Of a DNA stretch of 17,532 bases, positions 1 to 8,882 are shown in pieces. The stretch spans positions 1 through 17,532 of the forward strand of contig JAISIV010000107.1 of assembly GCA_031261865.1 (NCBI GenBank), in the 5' to 3' direction. The DNA is from Lactobacillaceae bacterium (lineage in GTDB: Bacteria; Bacillota; Bacilli; Lactobacillales; Lactobacillaceae). The position numbers were made by a program, and so were the translations under genes. The notes beneath the pieces are model-generated. The model did no database searches. It worked only from the letters and a program-made list of their open reading frames with translations, and was not told the origin of the DNA. How positions within the stretch are numbered: position 1 is the first letter of the stretch; each line of letters opens with the position of its first letter.

Positions 1-863
<863 letters not shown>

Positions 864-867
<4 letters not shown>

Positions 868-1784
868 AATTATTCAATGGATTAACTGTAGCTGATTACT
901 TGAATTCAACTCCGGATATTAAGTTGGACCTCTTTGCTAAAACATTATCAAGTATGCCGAAACCGGCCGATTATTGGATTGATTTTTCAAATGTTGAAAA
1001 GAATGTTAAATCTATTGGTCCTGATATTTATACTCTAGATTGGTTAATTGGCAAGAGTGAAAACGATGTCCGGATTCTATTTAAAGAACGACCTGAACTT
1101 TTAAAACTAGTGCCAAAATTGCTTGGGATAAGAAAAGATAAACTCAAAGGAAATATCTTGGAAGTAGACGGTTTTGAGGAAGTCTATAGTTTAAACTTCA
1201 ATTCAATTGATTTCGATGGAATAAGTTACTACCTAGATTTTATCGAGGAGTCGGGATTGTCAAATATGCTTACCAAAGGACTCTCTAAATCCATTAGAGA
1301 CTACTATGTTGGTGTCGAGGCTGGTATGGATTCTAATGGACGTAAAAACAGGTCTGGAAAACAAGGCGAAGAGTTTCTGGAACGAAGTCTAAATTCTATA
1401 TCGAAAAAAAATAATTATTTTTGGAATGGACAAACTACGTCAGCAAAAGTTGAAAAGGAGTACGGATTAAAACTTGAGAAGGTTTTTGACAACCGCCGTT
1501 TTGATGGTTCGATTTATAAACCCGAAATTCGAAAACTTTATTTGTTTGAAATAAATATATTTAACTCCGGTGGTTCAAAATCAAAGAGTGCTTCTACTGA
1601 ATTTCAAACTTTACATGAAAGATTGTCCAGAGGATTAAATCATCAATTTGTTTATATTACTGATGGGGATGGATGGAAAAGTGACCAGAGTCATCTAAAA
1701 GAAGCAATTGAATATATCGGTTATGTTTTTAATACAGAGATGGTTAGAAAGGGTTGGCTAGAAGATTTTGTTACAAATTATTAA
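864..1784 (+). CDS. Type II restriction endonuclease, DpnII/MboI family
   Basis: Predicted endonuclease cutting unmethylated GATC, partner of the upstream methyltransferase. It is 306 aa, close to family size. The segment around residues 158-171 (SNGRKNRSGKQGEEF) is typical of DpnII-like enzymes. The likely PD-(D/E)xK-type catalytic region is RRFDGSIYKPEIRKLYLFEINIF, where D214 and the E229-I-N231 triplet correspond to the D...ExN arrangement I recall for this family. The ATG at 864 overlaps the methyltransferase stop by 4 bp, and GAGG lies upstream at 852-855. There is no separate second methylase gene as in the pneumococcal DpnII locus, so this is a two-gene system. The family is clear; the exact cleavage specificity is inferred. 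Confidence 0.9.
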
Positions 1785-1840
1785 TTGACGAGCTGAAGTG
1801 ATCTTGTTAACTTTAGTTTATGTTTGAATATGAGAACTTA

Positions 1841-2244
1841 ATGACTAAAGAACGTCAACTAAATTTGTTTGCTGAACTACCAGTGTTTGACTTTGAGAAA
1901 TTTGACGATAAGAATCGAGAATTCCCAACTGTAAAAAAGGTGAACTATTTGATAAGTTGGCGGGTTACAACATTGAAATTGTCCTAAGTGATGATGGTAG
2001 CGAATTTGAGCTGTATGACTATTACGAACACGAAATTAGGTTTTCATCACCTATAATCACTGACCTCCGAGATCATTTGGAGAAAGAGCAATACTTTAAC
2101 GACATCGATTTGGCTAGAATTTATGATTTCAGTGATGTGACGGAATCTTTTGCTATCGATATCCCTGAAACAAGAGAGGCATTCAGAACTGCGAATCTCG
2201 CTTGGTTTAACCTGATTTACAAAAATTTCTATAGCGCTTGGTAG
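1841..2244 (+). pseudogene. Unknown acidic protein, gene split by a -1 frameshift site
   Basis: The first frame opens at ATG 1841 (an in-frame ATG at 1820 is also possible) and ends at 1987 after 48 residues beginning MTKERQLNLFAELPVFDFEKF. A second frame is open from 1912 to 2244 and continues with GELFDKLAGYNIEIVLSDDG and an acidic C-terminal part ending FYSAW. Joining them by a -1 shift at 1933-1939 gives a smooth 134-residue protein. The heptamer there is A-AAA-AAG in the upstream phase, so the join could be programmed frameshifting. It could equally be one base lost from a former A7 run, which would make this a pseudogene. I do not recognise the family. It sits just after the restriction-modification pair in the same orientation. 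A separate TTG-started 95-aa protein from 1957 is unlikely because there is no ribosome binding site. Confidence 0.55.
1933..1939 (+). other. A-AAA-AAG slippery heptamer
   Basis: In the frame starting at 1841, the codons GTA-AAA-AAG create the slippery sequence used for -1 frameshifting in dnaX and IS3-type elements. Slippage would place the ribosome in the frame that is open to 2244. I see only a weak GAG at 1917-1919 upstream and no strong stem-loop downstream, so the usual stimulators are missing or weak. Confidence 0.5.
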
Positions 2245-2275
2245 TCAATGTTGAATCAGCGTCAATAAAACGGAC

Positions 2276-2304
2276 TTACGAAATCCTAAAAAAACTGTTA
2301 CTAT
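2276..2304 (+). promoter_or_regulatory. Promoter of the MFS transporter gene
   Basis: TACTAT at 2299-2304 is preceded by an extended -10 TG at 2296-2297. A weak -35, TTACGA at 2276-2281, lies 17 nt upstream of the -10. Transcription would start near 2311, giving a leader of about 60 nt before the coding start. Confidence 0.45.
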
Positions 2305-2323
2305 AAAAACTCGTAATTGAATG

Positions 2324-2361
2324 GGCGACCGCTTCACAACGCGGCCGTCTTTTTATTTTTT
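2324..2361 (+). terminator. Terminator-like hairpin in the MFS leader
   Basis: Eight pairs with one A/C mismatch (2324-2332 with 2341-2349) enclose an 8-nt loop and are followed by a T-rich run to 2361. The run abuts the AGGAGG ribosome binding site at 2362-2367. The hairpin may end upstream transcripts, but its position between the predicted promoter and the coding start suggests an attenuator for the transporter. Confidence 0.55.
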
Positions 2362-2371
2362 AGGAGGAAAA

Positions 2372-3802
2372 ATGGATAATCAAACAGAAAATCTCGAGCA
2401 ATTGCAAAACCAAACGATGGATACTAAAGTTTCAAAAACTACTATTTTGTCAATCGTGGCAGTTGCTTTATTAGGATTCATGGGGATTCTTACAGAAACT
2501 TCAATGAATGTAACGTTCACCGAACTTACAAAGGAATTTAATTTAAGTCTTGGAATTGTCCAATGGCTAACTACTGGATATCTTTTAGTCGTTGCCTTAA
2601 TCATGACCACTTCGGCATATTTTAAAACGGCTTTCTCAGATAAACGAATTTTTCTTTATGCAATTTCTGCATTCTTTATTGGAGATATTATTGCAATCAT
2701 CGCTCCTAATTTCTGGCCGCTCCTTTTAGGACGATTGATCCAAGCTATTGGAACCGGTATGGCTATGCCTTTGTTGTTCAATATTATTTTGCAACGCGTA
2801 CCTAAGTCTCATCTTGGTCAATGGATGGGGTTTGCCGGTTTAATTTTATCGTTGGCTCCAGCCCTTGGTCCTAGTTATGGTGGTTTGATGCAAACGGTTA
2901 TCTCTTGGCGTGGTATTTTTATTGTCGCTTTGCCAATTGCTATTGTCTCGTTAATTCTTGGAATGATTTATCTCGATAATGAAAAACCATTCCAACGCGA
3001 CGGCTCAAATCACTCATTTGATTTCAAACGTTTCATACTTTTAGGAACTGCATTAACTAGTTCACTGCTCGCTCTAAACCAACTCGAAAACGGTGGATTT
3101 ACCGCATGGTTCTATGGGTTAGTTGGTTTGACAATCATCACCTTTGCTTGGTTTATTCTCGCATCTAAAAATGCCACCAAGAAATATATCGACATCGAAG
3201 TGTTTAAAACTCGCTCTATGGTCTATGCGTTAATTATTTATGCAGTTGTTCAAGCTATTACTTTGGCAGTTAATTTTGTTCTTCCACAGTTCGCTCAGTT
3301 AAGTCTCCATACAACTACATTGGTTGCTGGATTGGTTTTGATGCCTGGTTCAATTCTTGGTTCGGCTCTTAACCCACTCGTTGGAATTGTCTACGATAAA
3401 TTCGGTTCAAAATATTTGATGATTATTGGAAATATCGGCTTTACGATCTTCCTTGGATTATTCGCATTTTTCACATCGAATATGACGGCAACAATTATTT
3501 GGATTTTGTACCTCTTGATGACAATTTCTAGAAACCCGGTCTTTACTTCAGCTAATACTGGCGGACTTGCGGAAGTTGACTTGCGATTCCAAGCTGATGC
3601 AAATGCTATTTTTACCACTTCTCAACAATTTGCTGGAGCCATGGGAACAACAATCGGATCTCTATTTTTGCAAGTTAAGGGTTCTAATATCGCTCTTCAA
3701 ACTGAAATTGGGACCAGAAACTTCTTTATCTTCGTCACGGTTGTTGCAGCGTTAATGTTCATTGCGATCAATCGATTCTTGGCAAATAAAACCTCTAAAT
3801 AA
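2372..3802 (+). CDS. MFS drug-efflux-type transporter, DHA2 (14-segment) family
   Basis: Predicted proton-coupled exporter in the cytoplasmic membrane; the substrate cannot be read from sequence. It is 476 aa, with a hydrophilic N-terminus of about 30 residues and then a series of membrane segments consistent with the EmrB/QacA type. Visible features are a conserved LTETSMNVTFTELTKEF stretch after the first segment, LLGRLIQAIGTGMAMPLL, and the antiporter motif C-like LILSLAPALGPSYGG followed by WRGIFIVALPIAI. The start at ATG 2372 is chosen because AGGAGG lies 4 nt upstream. An in-frame ATG at 2321 would add 17 non-hydrophobic residues encoded across the terminator hairpin and has no ribosome binding site. 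No adjacent regulator gene is seen; control may be through the leader hairpin. Confidence 0.9.
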   Translation: MDNQTENLEQLQNQTMDTKVSKTTILSIVAVALLGFMGILTETSMNVTFTELTKEFNLSLGIVQWLTTGYLLVVALIMTTSAYFKTAFSDKRIFLYAISAFFIGDIIAIIAPNFWPLLLGRLIQAIGTGMAMPLLFNIILQRVPKSHLGQWMGFAGLILSLAPALGPSYGGLMQTVISWRGIFIVALPIAIVSLILGMIYLDNEKPFQRDGSNHSFDFKRFILLGTALTSSLLALNQLENGGFTAWFYGLVGLTIITFAWFILASKNATKKYIDIEVFKTRSMVYALIIYAVVQAITLAVNFVLPQFAQLSLHTTTLVAGLVLMPGSILGSALNPLVGIVYDKFGSKYLMIIGNIGFTIFLGLFAFFTSNMTATIIWILYLLMTISRNPVFTSANTGGLAEVDLRFQADANAIFTTSQQFAGAMGTTIGSLFLQVKGSNIALQTEIGTRNFFIFVTVVAALMFIAINRFLANKTSK

Positions 3803-3891
3803 CCAGAACCTCATTTTGTCAATGGAATCTTTTAATTACTAAATTAAGATTATTTGTCGCAAATTGATCAGAAAAACGTATTAAGAAGTAT

Positions 3892-4416
3892 ATGAATATT
3901 TCAAATTTAATTTCAATTATTATCTCTGTCGCTGCAATTTTGATTTCAACTCTTAATTCATTTTTGAATTTCCGACAAAACAGCTTCACTAATCAGTCAT
4001 TAAAAGCAGATAAAACTTCCCAGGTTGTCGATATGTTTTTAAATGAGGTAGTGGTCGTTTACGATACGTACATAGATTCAGAAATGCGGTCGCAAAAAGA
4101 AGTTGTGGAATCTTTACCAAGTGGCGCGGACCTAGTGGATGACCAGACCACGCTTTACGTTCTTGAATTAGTTTCGAATATTCTAATCACCGATAGAATC
4201 AAGGTTTTAAATGTTTTAGAACGAGCGTCACTAGCCGCAGTTACTCAACCCATTCTTTTAGAAAGCTTATATGGGTCGATTGGCTTCGATTTCCTGGAGA
4301 TATTTACAAAATTTGAGTCGACTATTAACGAATTTCCGAAGCATAAGTTTAATTCGATTAGGATTTTGCGTACGAAGTTTTCAAAGTATAATCTAGGAGA
4401 TGAAAGAAATGACTAA
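3892..4416 (+). CDS. Unknown one-pass membrane protein
   Basis: 174 aa. Residues about 4-25 form one hydrophobic, Ile-rich segment (ISNLISIIISVAAILISTLN). A soluble, mostly helical-looking remainder with many acidic and aliphatic residues follows, so the protein is probably anchored by its N-terminus. I do not recognise a family. Its stop overlaps the start of the next small gene by 8 bp, so the two are likely co-translated. The ribosome binding site is weak (AAGAAG, 3883-3888). It lies between the MFS gene and the PLD-helicase in the accessory part of the window. Small membrane-anchored proteins of unknown role are common in defence neighbourhoods, but nothing in the sequence proves such a role here. 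Confidence 0.7.
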   Translation: MNISNLISIIISVAAILISTLNSFLNFRQNSFTNQSLKADKTSQVVDMFLNEVVVVYDTYIDSEMRSQKEVVESLPSGADLVDDQTTLYVLELVSNILITDRIKVLNVLERASLAAVTQPILLESLYGSIGFDFLEIFTKFESTINEFPKHKFNSIRILRTKFSKYNLGDERND

Positions 4417-4627
4417 AGAAGAAGCGACTTTAGCTGCCATAGAACAACTAAAAAGGATGTACAAAGAATCTTTAAGGATTAAAGAGGAGGGTATGTCTGC
4501 TGTGTATGGGATTAACCCTTATGCTAACACCGTGGATAAACAGTACAACGTTGTCCGCAAGCATGGCAAAATCGTTAGTATCAATGGCCATCCCGTGAGT
4601 GCGATCAACCTAGACCCGAATCATTGA
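4409..4627 (+). CDS. Small protein of unknown function (72 aa)
   Basis: The sequence opens with a charged helical stretch (residues 1-30), followed by the segment NVVRKHGKIVSINGHPVSAINL, which looks like a small beta fold. The start at 4409 is chosen because AGGAG at 4395-4399 lies 9 nt upstream; the in-frame ATG at 4400 directly abuts that site and is too close. It overlaps the upstream membrane protein gene by 8 bp, forming a two-gene cassette. The stop codon lies inside the hairpin of the terminator that follows. Function is unknown. Confidence 0.7.
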   Translation: MTKEEATLAAIEQLKRMYKESLRIKEEGMSAVYGINPYANTVDKQYNVVRKHGKIVSINGHPVSAINLDPNH

Positions 4628-4639
4628 TTCGGGTTTTTT
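4615..4639 (+). terminator. Rho-independent terminator of the 3892-4627 cassette
   Basis: Perfect inverted repeat CCCGAATCA / TGATTCGGG (4615-4623 and 4625-4633) followed by six T. It includes the last codons and stop codon of the 72-aa gene. Confidence 0.9.
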
Positions 4640-4696
4640 GATTTTCAAATAAACAGCATTATCCGGACTTAAATTATTTCTAGGTAAAATTAACCC

Positions 4697-7543
4697 ATGG
4701 ATAATTTCGATGACTTGAGGAATGCACTTGAATTTGGATTCCTTGATCAAAACACTCAAGCACCTGAAAATTTGAAGCCAGAATTAGTCACCAATAATGA
4801 AGATGAAACAGTTTTATCGCATATTTACGATGAATTAGCTACTTCAGAATCGTTCACTTTTTCAGTTGCCTTCGTTACTGAAAGTGGTCTAATAACTTTC
4901 AAAAGCCTTCTGTCAGATCTCAATCAAAGAGGCATTGTTGGCAGACTTATAACGTCTAATTATCTTAATTTCAACAGTCCAAAAGTTTATGGGGAGCTTC
5001 TTAAAATTCCGAACTTAGAAACCAGGATTGTCACCCAAGAGGGATTTCACGTTAAAGGTTATCTGTTCGACCACAGAACTTATCAAACGGCTATTATCGG
5101 AAGTTCAAATCTCACTCAAAATGCCTTGAAGAAAAATCTCGAATGGAATTTAAAAATCACGTCCACCCTACAAGGTGATTTGGTTAAAAATATAAATACG
5201 CAAATTGAAGCGTTGTGGACAAATGCCATTCCACTTTCTAAGGATTTCATCAATAATTACAAGATAAATTACAACCCACAAATTTTTCCTAAATTATCAA
5301 ATCCAATTTCCAAAATCCAACCGAATAAGATGCAACTTTCGGCTTTGAAATCCCTGAAAGATTTAAGGCAAAAAGGTGAAACAAAAGGATTGGTAGTTTC
5401 AGCAACTGGAACGGGGAAGACTTATTTATCGGCATTCGATATCAAACAATTACAGCCAAAAAGAGTCTTGTATTTAGCTCACCGAAAACAAATTTTGGAG
5501 AAATCGCTTGAAAGTTTTAAGGAGGTTTTAGGTGGCAGCGATACTGATTTTGCTATTTACGACGGTGAAAATTCGGGCTCTAAATATACCTTTGCGACCG
5601 TTAATCTATTCTCGAAACCACAAAACCAAACCAAATTTAATCCAGAGCATTTCGATTACATCTTGATTGACGAAGCGCACCGAATAGCTGATGGCGACAC
5701 CATGTATCAACGAATTTTGGATTACTTTAATCCACGATTCTTACTCGGAATGACGGCCACTCCTGAAAGAACCGACGGTACAAATGTTTATCAATTCTTC
5801 GATTACAATCTAGCTTATGAGATTTCTTTAAGTGACGCCTTGGAAGCTAATTTACTTACTCCATTTCACTATATTGGCGTAACTGATTACGAAAATGACG
5901 GTCAAAAGGCATCCGATACTGCCGATTTGAAATACCTAACATCCGATCAGAGAGTTGATTATTTAATTGAGAAAACGAATTATTATGGATATTCAGGCGA
6001 GACTTTAAAAGGACTAATTTTCGTTTCTCGAATTGAAGAAGGACTTGAATTGTCCACCAAATTAAACGAACGAGGGTTCTCGACTAAATTCATTAGTGGT
6101 TCGGATTCAATTGCAGTTCGACAAAATGCTGTCGAACAATTGCAAAGAGGTGAATTGCAATACTTAATTACCGTAGATATTTTTAATGAAGGAATCGACA
6201 TACCAGAAGTCAATCAAGTTGTTATGATGCGCCCGACAATTTCGAGCATTATTTTTCTCCAGCAGTTGGGCAGAGGTTTAAGAAAAACTTACAGTAAAGA
6301 ATACCTGACAGTAATTGACTTTATCGGGAATTATAAAAACAATTTTCTTATTCCGATGGCCTTTGATAAGAGTAGGACTTCTAATAAGGAGATTATTCGA
6401 CAAAATGTGATTGCACCAGATGTAAGCGGAGTTTCAACGATTAATTTTGAAGAGATTGCTCGCACAAAAATTCTTGAATCTATCGGGAATGCTGATTTTA
6501 GTTCCCTTGCTAGATATAAAGATGCCTATTTTTCTCTCAAAGAAAAGATTGGTAATCGTCCACCAATGCTTTTAAATTTTGAAGAACGGGGATCGATTCT
6601 GCCTGAGGATATCATTAATAAATTTAATGATGTTGCATATTTACAAGACCGCTTTGAACCTCACGGTGCAGTTCATTTTTCTAAACTTGAACATCAAATT
6701 CTTTATTTCCTGGGGAAGGAAATCGTCAATTCCAAACGATTAGTTGAAGTCGTTATTTTGAAAAGTATTTTGGATGGACAAATTCTCACGCATGATGAGT
6801 TAATAAACAAATTGTCTACACAGAATATTTGGTTTAACGATGGGACATTAGGCCAAATTGAAAGTATTTTGACTATGTATTATTTCATGGATCAAAATAA
6901 GCGTAAGTACGGGAATATGCCTTTAGTTCAAAGAGATAGAGGCATGTGGGAATTGTCAACTTCGTTTAAAGAACTACTTGAGAATGCTGAGTTTAAAAAG
7001 TATGTGGAGGATGCCTTAAATACTGCTGAAACGCATATTTCAAATAATTATGATTTGTCACAACGTTTTGAAAGAAATAAAAAATACACTCGTGCAGACG
7101 TAATTAAGCTGTTGAATTGGAATGGTGAACAGCCAGGTATAAAAATTGGTGGGTATTCATTGAGCGATGACAAAAGACATATCCCAGTTTTTATCACCTT
7201 GGACAAAAGTAAAAAGTTCGATTACATTGTCCGTTTTGAAAATGAATTTCTTGATCGAAGAACTTTTACTTGGAATTCGAAGACTCCTAGAACGTTGTCA
7301 AGCCCAACTGAGAAAATGATTTCCGAGATCAAACATTACGGGATGCTTCAAATATTTATAAAACGCTCGGATGAAATTTTAAAGGATGGTAATGATTTTT
7401 ATTATCTAGGTGCGGCTCGGCCCGAGTCGTTTGAAGAAGTAGAGATTGAAAATAAGACTGGCAAAAAAGTAGCAGCCGTTAAATATGAATTGCAACTTGA
7501 AAACCCAGTGGACCCTAATTTATTCAAAGCACTTGTAGGTTAG
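4697..7543 (+). CDS. PLD-nuclease / DEAH helicase fusion with DUF3427-like C-terminus
   Basis: 948 aa. Residues about 35-180 form a phospholipase D-like nuclease domain with one HxKx4D motif (H118, K120, D125), GSSN at 135-138 and E149. A superfamily 2 helicase follows: Walker A ATGTGKT (236-242), DEAH (325-328), TATPERTD (353-360) and motif VI QQLGRGLRK (522-530). The remaining roughly 400 residues match the arrangement known for DUF3427-containing helicases; I assign that part by architecture, not by a clear motif. Single-HKD PLD domains usually act as dimers. The role is probably ATP-driven DNA or RNA processing. Its place near a restriction-modification system suggests phage defence, but a repair role is possible. 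There is no good ribosome binding site (only TAGG about 12 nt upstream), and a -10-like TAAAAT ends 7 nt before the ATG, so the mRNA could be leaderless. An in-frame TAA just upstream fixes this ATG as the first possible. Confidence 0.88.
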   Translation: MDNFDDLRNALEFGFLDQNTQAPENLKPELVTNNEDETVLSHIYDELATSESFTFSVAFVTESGLITFKSLLSDLNQRGIVGRLITSNYLNFNSPKVYGELLKIPNLETRIVTQEGFHVKGYLFDHRTYQTAIIGSSNLTQNALKKNLEWNLKITSTLQGDLVKNINTQIEALWTNAIPLSKDFINNYKINYNPQIFPKLSNPISKIQPNKMQLSALKSLKDLRQKGETKGLVVSATGTGKTYLSAFDIKQLQPKRVLYLAHRKQILEKSLESFKEVLGGSDTDFAIYDGENSGSKYTFATVNLFSKPQNQTKFNPEHFDYILIDEAHRIADGDTMYQRILDYFNPRFLLGMTATPERTDGTNVYQFFDYNLAYEISLSDALEANLLTPFHYIGVTDYENDGQKASDTADLKYLTSDQRVDYLIEKTNYYGYSGETLKGLIFVSRIEEGLELSTKLNERGFSTKFISGSDSIAVRQNAVEQLQRGELQYLITVDIFNEGIDIPEVNQVVMMRPTISSIIFLQQLGRGLRKTYSKEYLTVIDFIGNYKNNFLIPMAFDKSRTSNKEIIRQNVIAPDVSGVSTINFEEIARTKILESIGNADFSSLARYKDAYFSLKEKIGNRPPMLLNFEERGSILPEDIINKFNDVAYLQDRFEPHGAVHFSKLEHQILYFLGKEIVNSKRLVEVVILKSILDGQILTHDELINKLSTQNIWFNDGTLGQIESILTMYYFMDQNKRKYGNMPLVQRDRGMWELSTSFKELLENAEFKKYVEDALNTAETHISNNYDLSQRFERNKKYTRADVIKLLNWNGEQPGIKIGGYSLSDDKRHIPVFITLDKSKKFDYIVRFENEFLDRRTFTWNSKTPRTLSSPTEKMISEIKHYGMLQIFIKRSDEILKDGNDFYYLGAARPESFEEVEIENKTGKKVAAVKYELQLENPVDPNLFKALVG

Positions 7544-7601
7544 CTTTTAAAATTCTGCCGGAAACAACTTAAAATAGAATTATTGAATTTTTGGGAGCTA
7601 T

Positions 7602-8882
7602 ATGGAAGACGAATATAAATTAATCGAAGTCGAGCACAAAGAACAAGTCCAAGACTTTTTTGATAAAAATCCAAATTCGATGTTTTTGCAAAGTTATGAG
7701 CAGTTTCAATTGTTGAAAATGCGAGGTGGAAAAGTTCATTTCTTAGCTTTAGCTAGTGAAAACGAAGTCGTTGGCACGATTGTGATGACAGAGGCTAAAA
7801 CTAGATTATTTGGGCCTGTGTTTATCGCAGAACGTGGACCAGTTTTTAAAAATCTCAAATCACTAAAATTATTAACTATAGAAATTAAAAAATTTGCAGC
7901 CGAGCGTCAAGTTTTTTCTTTAAGAATCCGTCCTAATTTTATTCGCTTTATCAGAAATGAAAATGGTGAGATTCTAGAGACTGAAAATACCAGATTAATC
8001 TCAGCCCTCAAAAAAATCGGTTATAAAGAACATCCCGCTCGTCCAGGATATGAAAACGCAACTGGTTTTCCTCTATATCAATACACCAAGAATTTATCCA
8101 AATTAAATAACGAGAAAGAGTTATTTGACAGTTTCGGCAAAGATGCCAAATACTACATCCGTAAAAATCAGCAATTCGGTATCACCGTTCGATTGATAAA
8201 ACGAGAAGAATTATCACTCTTCAAAAAAATCACTCAGATGTCCGCTGATCGAATTGGTTTTTCAGATAAAGATCTTGAATATTATCAAGATGTCTACGAT
8301 GTTTTCAAAGATGATGCCGAGTTTTTGGTGGCTGAAATTAATTTCAAGGATTACATTGGTTCTCTAAATAAAGACATTAAAGACGCCACTGCAAAAGTTG
8401 AAAAACTTAAAGATAAACCAAAGGCATCAAGACAAATCAATGATCTGCAAGAATTTACCATCAATAAAAATATTGAGAGAATTAAACAAGCTGAGAAGTT
8501 TATTGAAGAAGATGGACAAACGGTCACTTTAGCAGTTGGCTTGTTTGTTTTTCAAGGAAGTGAAGTCGATTATCTTTTTTCGGGGACAAATGACAAATAT
8601 AAAAACTTCTACGGACCTTATGAAATCCAATACGAAGTCATGCAAAGAGCCATTGAAAAAGGTTTTTCAAAATATAATTTCCTAGGTATTTCAGGAATTT
8701 TTGATGGTAGCGATGGTGTGTTAGATTTCAAATTAGGTTTCAACGGTCAAGCTGAAGAAATGTTGGGTGAATTTGAAATACCTACGGTAAAATCAACTTA
8801 TTATAAATATCAAATTTATCGTCGATTGATGAAAATTAGATACGGGATTAAAAACATTCTGAAAGGCAAAACACATGAATAA
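7602..8882 (+). CDS. FemX/MurM-type peptidoglycan bridge aminoacyltransferase
   Basis: Transfers an amino acid from aminoacyl-tRNA to the lysine side chain of the lipid-linked peptidoglycan precursor, starting or extending the interpeptide bridge on the cytoplasmic side. It is 426 aa, normal for FemABX proteins. It shows the two-lobed acetyltransferase-like pattern: LQSYEQFQLLKMRGG near the N-terminus, the FIAERGPVF strand, then AKYYIRKNQQFGI and FYGPYEIQYEVMQRAIEKGFSKYNFLGISG in the second lobe. Residues about 250-305 are a charged helical insertion matching the coiled-coil arm of the family. GGGAG precedes the ATG. The gene overlaps the following PAP2 phosphatase by 8 bp. Which amino acid is added cannot be told from sequence. 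Confidence 0.9.
   Translation: MEDEYKLIEVEHKEQVQDFFDKNPNSMFLQSYEQFQLLKMRGGKVHFLALASENEVVGTIVMTEAKTRLFGPVFIAERGPVFKNLKSLKLLTIEIKKFAAERQVFSLRIRPNFIRFIRNENGEILETENTRLISALKKIGYKEHPARPGYENATGFPLYQYTKNLSKLNNEKELFDSFGKDAKYYIRKNQQFGITVRLIKREELSLFKKITQMSADRIGFSDKDLEYYQDVYDVFKDDAEFLVAEINFKDYIGSLNKDIKDATAKVEKLKDKPKASRQINDLQEFTINKNIERIKQAEKFIEEDGQTVTLAVGLFVFQGSEVDYLFSGTNDKYKNFYGPYEIQYEVMQRAIEKGFSKYNFLGISGIFDGSDGVLDFKLGFNGQAEEMLGEFEIPTVKSTYYKYQIYRRLMKIRYGIKNILKGKTHE

Noticed and set aside
3826..3851. AT-rich inverted repeat after the MFS gene as a terminator
   Set aside because: The stem is almost all A-T, has a two-base bulge, and is followed by ATTTGTCGC and not a T run.
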